Source: Chrysochromulina tobinii (lineage: Eukaryota > Haptophyta > Prymnesiales > Chrysochromulinaceae). From it: a stretch of 40,955 nt of DNA. Shown here piece by piece: positions 8,405-16,500 of this stretch (its first letter is position 1; each line of letters starts with the position of its first letter). The DNA lies in NCBI GenBank assembly GCA_001275005.1, contig JWZX01002937.1:1-40955 (forward strand), written 5' to 3'. Under the pieces are notes generated by a model, which had not been told where the DNA came from, searched no databases, and was given only the letters and a program-made list of their open reading frames with translations. The translations under genes were made by a program, and so were the position numbers.

Positions 8405-10445
8405 GTCCACGCAGCCCCCATCGCGGGAAGACTCCCCATTCCGTCGCCCTTGCTGTGAGGCTGCGAGGGGCACTCGTGTCCCGTAGCCGCAGCCCTATCG
8501 GCGGCGGAGGTGCCGGAGCCAGTTCCGTAGCCGAGGCAGGGGTCGAGCCGGGTGCCGGGGCGGGCGCCGGGGCTGGTGCCGGAGCGGGTGCTGGGGCCGG
8601 AGCGGGCGCCAGGGCTGGTGCCGGGGCGGGTGCTGGGGCCAGAGCGGGTGCCTGAGCGAGCGCCGTGGCAGGTGCCGGAGCGGGTGCAGGGGCAGGTGCC
8701 GGGGCGGGCGCCGTGCCGGGCTGTGCAGAGACGCGGCGGCGGCGGGTGTCCTGGCTCTCCTCGGCGGCGGGGGGGCCCTCTGCGACAATGGCGAGTAGCT
8801 CGGCCGCGCGCGGGATGATGGTGCCCGGTGCAGCGCGGACACATTCGGGTTCTTCGCCAAGCTCGGCGTCAGAAGTTGGAACGGGGGTCTTCATGATCAT
8901 GTGCCCGATCAACTTCTGCAGCTCGTCCAGAGACGAGGCCACCTTGTAGGGGGTGCCGACGTGCGATGGCGCATACGTGATGGATGTCTTCCCGGGCTTG
9001 GTCGTGGAGAGTAGAATTCCGCGCGACATGAGTGCGTTGACTTGAGCGACGGTGGCCGCGTCGTCGGCCGTCTCAACGCGCATGATCACCACGTTTTTGG
9101 AGACCAAATCGGGGGCCTTGAAAAAGGTGACCTGAGACGCCTTGAGCCGGAGGAGGCCGGCGAGACCCGGCTTGATGCGCAGGTTCGCGTCCGTAACGCT
9201 CATGGCGCCCGAGAGGAAGAAGATGTTCACTCCCTGGACTGGGTCGTGACGGAAGGTCTCAAACTGGGCATCGCCAAGAAGGGTGACACTGTTGGCCAGG
9301 CACCAATCCAGATGCGGCTTGCTCACGCAGGTGCACATGTACACATATTGCCCCTTGAAGGCGCGAGGGTCGGTGATGAAGTACGCGGACGAAACCAGGT
9401 GCTGGTGCCAGAGCTCGAAAATAACCTCGGACTGCATGACGTGGAGGCGACCACGGGTCTTGTCTACTGCGATGGCGAAGCGGAGTGCGTCGGCAGGCTC
9501 ATCACGTGGGAGACCAGGGCAGAAGAAGTGGCCAAAAAGTCCTTTGCGAAAGGCTTCCGCGAGCTGGTCGACGTACTCGGGGAAGACGGCAATCGAATAC
9601 AAGCCCGAGATCTGGTTGTCGTCAATGACAATATCGAAGCTGCGATGGCCGTTCTCGTAAACGTCCTCGAAAGTGACGGGCTTGGGCGCACCCTCCTTGG
9701 TCAGAAACGTGTAGTCAATCTTGAGGAGCAGGTCAGCCAGTGCATCCCGCTTCTTGAGCGCAGCAGCAGTTTTGATACCCATGGGCATCATGAAGGGGTT
9801 ATCGACGTGCTTCGCCTCGCGGTTGGTGACTGGGCAGATGAACATGAGGGTGGGGACCTTGACATCCTCGTGCAGCGGATCGATAGATTTGTGAGTGTCC
9901 ATAGTGAGCCTAGAGATGTCGCGCTCGACCACGCCCGGCTCGAAAGTTTGATTGGCGGGCATGCCTGGCAGGCGTTCTCGGACAGTAGTGGCCACGTTGC
10001 GCTTGTCTTGGAGGACGCGAGCAAGGCGACCGAGCGCCGGCGTGAGGTCGGACGCGATCGTCGGTCCGAGTGGGTTCGATGCGGGCTGTGGCGGGGGTAG
10101 GTTGTGTTTGCGAGCGCCACCGTTGTTGACGCCGAGCAAAGTCGTGTTGCCCGGGGCAGTGGGCTGAATGGCAGGAGCAGCGGCCACGGATGGTGGCGTG
10201 TCGCCCGTAACGAGAGTAGAGCTCGTCGGCGGATTGGTAGCAAGGGTGGCCGGAGGCCTCGGTGCCAGTGGTGCTCCAGGATGGGCACGGGTTGCATCTC
10301 TTGCGCCGCCCGAGGCGGTGGTTTCATTTACGGCATCGGCGCGCGCTGCGCGTTTGGCCTTGGCCGGTCGAGTGGGGGCTTGCGCCGTCGTCGTAATGTC
10401 CATTGACACCACGCGGTCGCGCGTATCCGTGTGGGAAGGGTCCAT
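8397..10445 (-). CDS. Retrotransposon ORF1 protein (about 682 aa), Pro/Ala-rich C-terminus
   Basis: The first in-frame ATG of the open frame is at 10445 (M-D-P-S-H-T); the frame upstream to 10568 begins only with TTG. The N-terminal ~170 residues are Ala/Pro/Thr-rich. A globular middle follows (roughly residues 180-560), with sequences such as MFICPVTNREAKH, FDIVIDDNQISGLYSIAVF and YVYMCTCVSKPHLDWC. The C-terminus has a long (Ala-Pro)n low-complexity tract encoded around 8530-8720. I recognise no RRM, zinc knuckle or other known ORF1 domain. By position this is the ORF1/Gag-like protein, which in LINEs usually binds RNA; that role is inferred. The ORF is uninterrupted. Its TAG stop (8399-8397) lies 3 nt inside ORF2, whose ATG is at 8404, in another frame. 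Confidence 0.7.
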   Translation of the reverse strand: MDPSHTDTRDRVVSMDITTTAQAPTRPAKAKRAARADAVNETTASGGARDATRAHPGAPLAPRPPATLATNPPTSSTLVTGDTPPSVAAAPAIQPTAPGNTTLLGVNNGGARKHNLPPPQPASNPLGPTIASDLTPALGRLARVLQDKRNVATTVRERLPGMPANQTFEPGVVERDISRLTMDTHKSIDPLHEDVKVPTLMFICPVTNREAKHVDNPFMMPMGIKTAAALKKRDALADLLLKIDYTFLTKEGAPKPVTFEDVYENGHRSFDIVIDDNQISGLYSIAVFPEYVDQLAEAFRKGLFGHFFCPGLPRDEPADALRFAIAVDKTRGRLHVMQSEVIFELWHQHLVSSAYFITDPRAFKGQYVYMCTCVSKPHLDWCLANSVTLLGDAQFETFRHDPVQGVNIFFLSGAMSVTDANLRIKPGLAGLLRLKASQVTFFKAPDLVSKNVVIMRVETADDAATVAQVNALMSRGILLSTTKPGKTSITYAPSHVGTPYKVASSLDELQKLIGHMIMKTPVPTSDAELGEEPECVRAAPGTIIPRAAELLAIVAEGPPAAEESQDTRRRRVSAQPGTAPAPAPAPAPAPAPATALAQAPALAPAPAPAPALAPAPAPAPAPAPAPAPAPAPGSTPASATELAPAPPPPIGLRLRDTSAPRSLTARATEWGVFPRWGLRGHV

Positions 10446-10761
10446 CGTTCGGCGCGGGCTCACGCTGCGTGGCTCCGGCGACCGCCGTCGCGCGCAAGGA
10501 GGCTCGCACTGAAAACTCGCGCCGAAAAAAAGGATCGGCCCGTCAACTGGATGGCGTTCGCGAATCAAGCGTGTGCTAGGTATGAGCGTCCGTTCAGCAA
10601 CCTTTTTCTACGGGGTTTCCAACTCTGACGTCGCATATGACAGTTTACGATACTTATCGAGTTATCGACTTCGGTCGTATGAACGTATCGTCTCCTCTCT
10701 CTTCGCTTTCTGGACACTGCCGCGCTCCACCTCACCTTCCGCTCGCACAAGGCGCGCGTCC

Positions 10762-11523
10762 TCACAACGCCGTTCCGCGCTCGAGGTTGGCGCGAATCTC
10801 GGACGTGTACCCGTCGAACGCGCGCCCAATCTTCTTATTAAACACCTCATTGCGCCGGTTGATGTATGTAACGTCCGCGTCCTCGTTGAAGGTGCGCCGG
10901 CGTGACCAGTTGGAGCGGCGCACGGCCGCGTCGTGCATGTCCTCGACGAGTGCCTGCACGCGCTCCTTGGAGACCGGCGGCGCCTGCCCATACGCGAGCG
11001 GGTCTGCATCGCCCTCGTCGACCACCTCATCACCCGTCGCCGCTCGGCCGGCCTCGGCCACGCGATTGGTCTGCTTCTTGTAGTGCCGGTACTGCGCCTC
11101 GTTATTGTACACATCCCACCCGTACTCGGCCCGACGCTTGCCCTTCTTCTCGGCCTTGTACAACCGTTCTGCCGCCGCCTCGGCCGTGATCTCCAAGTGC
11201 TGCTCCACCTCGGTGGCCTCGCCGCCGCCGCTCTCGGCCCGCGCCTTCTGCTTCGCCTCGTACGCGCGCTGGATGCGCTCCTCCTTGAGGCCGGCCTCAC
11301 CAAGCTTGGTGCGCCGGTCCTCAGCCACGACCGCCTTGTGGTTCTGCTGCCGCGCTGCACCAAGCTTTGACTTGAGCTGTGCCAGCCGCTGTGCAGCTGC
11401 GCTCTGCGGGAGCGATGACTGAAGGGCCGAGTCGCTCGATGAGGCCGCCGGTAGAGATGTGCCCAGGATGGCAGGCAGTGGTACTGCGTGGTAGCTCACC
11501 GCATGGCCGTCAATCTCGTCCAT
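10762..11523 (-). CDS. SYF2: Pre-mRNA-splicing factor SYF2 (GCIP-interacting p29 family), about 253 aa
   Basis: SYF2 is a component of the spliceosomal NineTeen/Prp19-associated complex and acts in the nucleus. The C-terminal half carries the family signature in order: KAEKKGKRRAEYGWDVYNNE, QYRHYKKQTNR, VSKERVQALVEDM, SNWSRRRTFNEDADVTYINR, NEVFNKKIGRAFDGYTSEI, ending in NLERGTAL, which closely matches the terminal NLERGTA(V) of animal SYF2. The N-terminus is less conserved and helical (AQLKSKLGAARQQ). Length is normal for the family. I chose the ATG at 11523; the frame extends 33 nt upstream only from a TTG. No intron is apparent. The gene is divergent from the zinc-finger gene at 11969 and ends about 320 bp before the retrotransposon ORF1. 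Confidence 0.93.
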   Translation of the reverse strand: MDEIDGHAVSYHAVPLPAILGTSLPAASSSDSALQSSLPQSAAAQRLAQLKSKLGAARQQNHKAVVAEDRRTKLGEAGLKEERIQRAYEAKQKARAESGGGEATEVEQHLEITAEAAAERLYKAEKKGKRRAEYGWDVYNNEAQYRHYKKQTNRVAEAGRAATGDEVVDEGDADPLAYGQAPPVSKERVQALVEDMHDAAVRRSNWSRRRTFNEDADVTYINRRNEVFNKKIGRAFDGYTSEIRANLERGTAL

Positions 11524-11968
11524 GGTTTGGCGGGGCAGAAAAAGGCGGACGCCCAAAGGTCACGCGAGTTGTCACGCCCAGGGGGTCGCACCAGACACAC
11601 GCGTTTCACATCAAACTGAGTGTTGTTTGGGGATAGGCCGCTTAGAGCCAAGCGGTTCTGTATTAAATACAATTGTACATCGCAAACGCAACTCGTATTC
11701 CAAAATTTGGGTCGAGACCGATGGCGTACGCCTGTGACCATCTCAGGGCTGCGACAAGCGCTTCTCGCGGTCGGACACCCTCACGAATCACAAGCGCATG
11801 CACACAGGCGAGCGGCCGTGCTCATGCGCTCCTCAATGTTAACTGAGTCGACAGGCAACGAGGAATAGGAACGAACTTGTCGAGAAAGTTTCGGTAATTG
11901 ACACCAAATGTGGCGCGGTGTCGCAAACGGACGAATTTAGAAGGTGCGATTAACGTGCACGATTAACG
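11524..11968. promoter_or_regulatory. Intergenic region between SYF2 and the zinc-finger gene (shared promoter region)
   Basis: This 445-bp gap separates two divergently transcribed genes, so it must contain both promoters. I see no convincing TATA box or initiator. It contains a broken zinc-finger fragment (11719-11828) and is more AT-rich around 11640-11710 and 11870-11960. Confidence 0.4.
11719..11828 (+). pseudogene. Zinc-finger remnant upstream of the C2H2 gene
   Basis: The bases repeat the finger unit of the downstream gene almost exactly: a YACDH start, then [20 protein letters not shown] and GERP. A 2-nt difference (CATCTCAGGGCTGC against CACGAGGGCTGC) puts the two halves out of frame, and a TAA follows shortly after. 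It may be a decayed tandem duplicate. Alternatively, CTCAG|GGCTGC could be a splice acceptor of an unrecognised upstream exon. Confidence 0.55.
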
Positions 11969-13147
11969 ATGGCGCTGTGCACGGGCGAGCGGCCGTACGC
12001 CTGCGAGCACGAGGGCTGCGGCAAGCGCTTCTCGCGGTCGGACACCCTCACGAATCACAAGCGCACACACACTGGCGACCAGCCGTACGCCTGCGACCAC
12101 GAGGGCTGCGACAAGCGCTTCACGTGGTCGGACACCCTCACGAATCACAAGCGCACACACACGGGCGACCAGCCGCCGTACGCCTGCGAGCACGAGGGCT
12201 GCGGCAAGCGCTTCTCAGAGTCGAGCAACCTCACGGTGCACAAGCGCACACACACGGGCGAACGGCCGTTCGCCTGCGAGCACGAGGGCTGCAGCAAGCG
12301 CTTCTCAGTGTTGGACACCCTCACAAAGCACATGCGCACGCACACGGGCGACCAGCCGTACGCCTGCGAGCACGAGGGCTGCGGCAAGTGCTTCTCGCGG
12401 TCGAGCAACCTCAAGTCGCATATGCGCACAAGCTCGCATATGCGCACAAGCTCGCATGGCCAGTGCAGCCACAATGCGCCGGAGCACCTGTGTGACGACC
12501 TCGAGTGCGTCCAGCGCCGGGACATGCGCCGTCAGGTCGCTGTGGACTTTGGCCTGCAAGCGACCCGCTCGCCAGCAGCGCGCCCAGCGCCTGCCATGCT
12601 CCCATCAACGCCGCAGCGCTCGGGTGGCAGCAGCCGCAAGCGCCCACAGGAGGCCGAGGACTGGTACGAGGACGAGGAGGGCATGCAGCTCGCTGTGGCC
12701 CTGTCGGCCTCCGTCACACAGGCGGGCCTTCCCGATGAAAGGCGACAGTGGCTGGAAGGCCGGCCGGCTCACATGCAAGGCGCTTCTTCCAGCTTCGACA
12801 TGGAGCATGCTGGCAACAACGACCAGTTGGATGAGGTGGAGGTGGAAGTGGAAGTGGAATCGGAGGAGGTGGGTCCTTGCTTCGGCTGCTGCCTGGGCGG
12901 GGAAGTGACCTTGATCGGCACGGCGCGCGATCGACCAGACCCGTCCGAACCCGACGGCGGGTGGGGATACACCCCATGCTGCGGACAGACGGCACACTTT
13001 GACTGCCTCGGGCGCTGGCTCACCCCGGACGATCCTGACCATGGCAGGCTGGTGGAGTCGACGAACGGGCTGGTGGCCATCGAGCTCAAGTGCCCATTTT
13101 GCAAGAAGGCGCTCTCCCGCTCGCGCACGCGCATGCTGATGATCTAA
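11969..13147 (+). CDS. C2H2 zinc-finger protein with UIM-like and RING-like motifs (392 aa)
   Basis: Five tandem TFIIIA-type C2H2 fingers occupy about residues 10-155, each of the form C-x4-C-x12-H-x3-H joined by HTG(D/E)(Q/R)P linkers, so the protein very likely binds DNA in the nucleus. The fifth finger runs into a short HMRTSS duplication. Residues ~231-247 (YEDEEGMQLAVALSASV) match the acidic-Ala-Leu-Ser pattern of a ubiquitin-interacting motif. After an acidic E-V repeat, the C-terminus (about 300-385) has a RING-like Cys/His set: CFGCC, PCCGQTAHFDCLGRWL and CPFCKKAL. The position usually filled by the first ring His is Gln. The protein begins with L-C-T-G-E-R-P-Y, as if cut inside a linker, so a 5' exon may be missing. 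No intron is seen within the frame. Confidence 0.8.
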   Translation: MALCTGERPYACEHEGCGKRFSRSDTLTNHKRTHTGDQPYACDHEGCDKRFTWSDTLTNHKRTHTGDQPPYACEHEGCGKRFSESSNLTVHKRTHTGERPFACEHEGCSKRFSVLDTLTKHMRTHTGDQPYACEHEGCGKCFSRSSNLKSHMRTSSHMRTSSHGQCSHNAPEHLCDDLECVQRRDMRRQVAVDFGLQATRSPAARPAPAMLPSTPQRSGGSSRKRPQEAEDWYEDEEGMQLAVALSASVTQAGLPDERRQWLEGRPAHMQGASSSFDMEHAGNNDQLDEVEVEVEVESEEVGPCFGCCLGGEVTLIGTARDRPDPSEPDGGWGYTPCCGQTAHFDCLGRWLTPDDPDHGRLVESTNGLVAIELKCPFCKKALSRSRTRMLMI

Positions 13148-13516
13148 GCCTAATGTGTGAATCTTGTTGATTTGCTGCCGTGTCGGTTTTGATATGTCGG
13201 CCTTGGCGCGCTTCGGCAGATTGTCCCAAACAAAAAGTCAGTCAGATCGGTTAGGGGATCAGATGATTTATAATCGGAGGTGCCCGAGACGCGAGAGCTG
13301 TGCTACAGCTGGCCAAGTGTTGTTAAGTGTTGAGCTCCGCTCTCGGCTCTGAGTCACAGCACCACACGTTCACGGACGTTTTCTTCTACAATAGCGCTGG
13401 GAATCACAGATTGAGACATGAGAGCCAGCACGGGGCCTCATTACCAGATTACCTCAAACTTGACATGCCCATGGCACGCAATCGTACATTCGTACTGCAA
13501 CCGCAAAGTCATCAGA
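13148..13516. other. Convergent intergenic region, no gene seen
   Basis: This 369-bp stretch lies between the 3' ends of the zinc-finger gene (plus) and the giant repeat protein (minus). It should hold both 3' UTRs. I found no further ORF, RNA gene or repeat in it. Confidence 0.5.
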
Positions 13517-16500
13517 TCACCTACGTACCGTGCCTCCCCCGGATCGCTGTCTCAGGCTCAGCGTATCAGGCGGGGTTCGCGCTGGCGGCGGTATGTGCCC
13601 GCCTGGTGGTGTGTACCCGCCTCGCTGCGGCGAGGGCTCGTAGGGCTGCTGGCCGGGGGGCAGCAGGCAGCGGCGTAGGCCCACGATGCACGGATGGAGC
13701 ACTGGCTCGAGGCACTGTGCCGTGGCGCCAGGCAGTGCGGCGAGCCCCTTGCACACCTCGGTACCCACGTTGCCTGTCTCCTTGGCCACGTGAGCCGTGG
13801 AGCGGCCACATGCGAGTACTCCGTCTGTGGTCGTGCGCGCGCACGTGCCCGCTGCGTTCGCGGTGCCCTGCGCGCACTCGATCGTGGCTTTCGACGTGCC
13901 CTGCGCGCAAGAGACAAAAGCGCCCGCCGTGCCTTTCGCGACGAAGACGACGCCATTGGCCGTCATCTGAGCTGCTTTGAACACAGCGAAGCCCGTCCCA
14001 CCTACAACGACGACCACGCCCATCCCAATCGCTTTGACGATGAAGGCGGTGTGGTGCGCCACGGCAAGGGCTGCTTTGACGGTCAGCTCGCCGGCAGCCT
14101 TACGCGCCTCATTGAGGGCCGAGAGCAACGCGCCCGCCTGCACAAGCAGCTGTACGGATGCCGCCCCCGTGGCCGCACCCGCCTCCGCCAGCTTGATGGC
14201 CGTGAGGCTCGCGAGCTTGCCCACTTCATCCCGCGCGCGCACGGCCGCGGCGACCGCCACCTCGGCCGCCATCGCCGAGGCGGCGACAGTGACGACGGCG
14301 AGGGCGGACATCTTCTCCCTGGCGGCGATGGCCATCTCGGCCAGCGCCTGGGTGGCCGCCACGGCCGCCTGCGCTGTGGCGTGGCTCGCCTTGACGGCGA
14401 GCGTCGCCAGGGCGGGCCAGCCGACGGTCGTGCTCCACTCTGCCGCAGAGATGGCCATCGCCACGCTGTTCTCAGCCGCCGTTGCCGCGAGCCTCGCCAG
14501 AGTGTCTCGGGAGGCCACGGCAAGCGCCATCGCCTGCGAGGCAGCGAGCTGCGCAAACATCGCCACCGCCGCGCCAGCGAGGCTCGCCTGGTCCTTGCCC
14601 CATTGTGCCACCATCACAACGAGCTGAGCGACCACCGCTGCCGCCTTGGCGATCGCCTCGGCACACGTGGCGGCCAAAGCGGCTCCGCGCTGCTTGGTCG
14701 CCGTCCACATCTCGCTGAGCCGAATGGCACACTGCACGACCGCCGCCGCGCGCCCGGCCGCATCCATCGCGATCTTGGCCTGCTCGAGCTCGCTCTCGAG
14801 CCGCTGCACCTCCAGATTCTGACTCTGCACGCGCAGCCGCTCCTCCTCGAGCGCCGACTGCAGCGAGACCAGCTGCTCCACGTGCACCGGTGCCAGCGCC
14901 GCCTCGGTCTCAGGGGTGTAGTCAGGGGACGCCTGAAGGTCGCGGAGCATCGCCTTGAATTGAGGCGACGCCTTGAGATCGTCTAGGGAGATTTCGTGCG
15001 CAGACGGCGTCGCTGGTGGCGTCTCGGGAGGCTCGATGGCAGCAGGGCGCTCGGCAGGGCGCTCTGCGGTCACCTTGCTCGCAATCTTCACCTCGGCTGA
15101 GCTCGCAATCTTGGACAGCGCTGGCGAGGGCCAACTTTGTGCGAGCAGGTTCTTCTCAACGGCCGCCTCGGCAACCAGGAGGTCCTCCGTGCTCTTGTCC
15201 TCAGTGCTCTTGTCCCAAGCTGACGCCTCCCCCGTCCTGCGCGGCGTCTTGTCGATCGCCTGCGCTGCCTCGGTCAACCAAGCTGGCGTGCCTGGCGTGC
15301 GCGCCCCCGCCGCTGTGGACCCTCTGATCTGGGCCGCGAGGTCAGGGGAGGAGCCTGCCGGGCTGGGCATGTACCCTAGGTTGTTGTACGAGCCCGTGGG
15401 GCTCGGCATGTATTTGGCCGGGCTCGGTGTGTGCAACGCGGCGCGCTGCGTCGTATGCGGGCTCAGTGGTCCTGCGCTAGTTGAGCCTCCGAGGTCCTCG
15501 CGCCGTGCTGAGCGTACGAGGTCCTCCACGCCCCTGGTGGCCGCCTCAAGCTCACCGAGCAGCACTTCAGCCCTCGCTTCCACCTCGATCGCCTTGCCGC
15601 GCTCCTCGGCGAGCTGGCGTCGTGCGAGGAGCCCTCGGATAGAGCTCTGAACGATCGTCGCCGCAAGTTCCTCAATCTCTTCATCCGTTGGAAAGTCTCC
15701 TTGCTCCATCTCGGCGGTTATCTCGGCGCTCCCAGCGTCGGCCTCCACCTTGGCTGCCCCAGCCTTGTCCTGAAGTGGAATCAGCAGCGGCGATGAGGAG
15801 CGTTCATAAGGCACTTCGGAGGCGGCCGAGGCCACGGCCGCCTCCCCACCCTCGGCACCTCGGGATTGCGCGGGCGCTCGGGACGGCGCTCCGGATGGGA
15901 CGGGAGCGTGAAAGGAGACGCCGTAACGGCCGTCCGAGTTGCGAATCAGCACCGCCACCCGGGTGTGTGCTTCAGCGGGCGCGGCAGCTGGTGGCGGCAC
16001 CTCCTTGGCTGACCCCGTCTTGTCCTCAAGTGGTGTCAGCAGCGGTGAAGAGGAGCGCTCATAAGGCACTCCCCATGATGAGGAGCGCTCGTAAGAAAGA
16101 TCGTAAGGCACTACGGAGGCGGCCGAGGCCACGGATGCCTCGTCGATGGCTTTGCAAATCGCCTCGCTGGTATAGGCAAACGCAAGGGCCTGAATCTCGC
16201 GAATCTCGCGAATCTCGCGAATCTCGCGAATCTCGCGACTTGTCGGCGACGGCTCAGGCGCGGAAGGCTCAAGTGCGACGTTTGGCGATGCCTTCGGCGA
16301 GACGACCTTCGGTGACCTCGTCGGCTGCTCCAGCGTCACCGCCGACGCCGCCGCCGCTGCTGTGGGCACCGTCGCCGCCGCGGGCAAATAAGGAGCGGCC
16401 ACGAGTGGCGTTGCGTTCTGAGCCTCTGCGGACTCCTCGGCGATCGCCGGCAGCGGCTCGCCGAGATTGGTCCCGAGATTGGCTCCGAGATTGGCTCCGA

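Larger units (their letters stand above)
1..10445 (-). mobile_element. Decayed non-LTR (LINE-like) retrotransposon, truncated by window edge
   Basis: Read on the minus strand, a first ORF (10445 to 8397) is followed by a long second ORF. The second ORF carries, in order, an endonuclease/exonuclease/phosphatase-type nuclease, a reverse transcriptase, an RNase H domain and a Cys/His-rich tail that is still open at base 1. This domain order is that of APE-type non-LTR retrotransposons. No LTRs, integrase or protease were seen. ORF2 carries an in-frame TAG and two frameshifts, so this copy is probably inactive, but the domains are otherwise well preserved and the insertion looks fairly young. The 5' end is undefined within 10446-10761, close behind the SYF2 stop codon. 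The 3' end and any poly(A) or target-site duplication lie outside the window. The clade cannot be assigned by eye. Confidence 0.85.

Noticed and set aside
8455-8818. Gly/Ala-rich plus-strand frames (GAGAGAGA)
   Set aside because: They are the complement of the Pro/Ala tract of ORF1 and purely low complexity.
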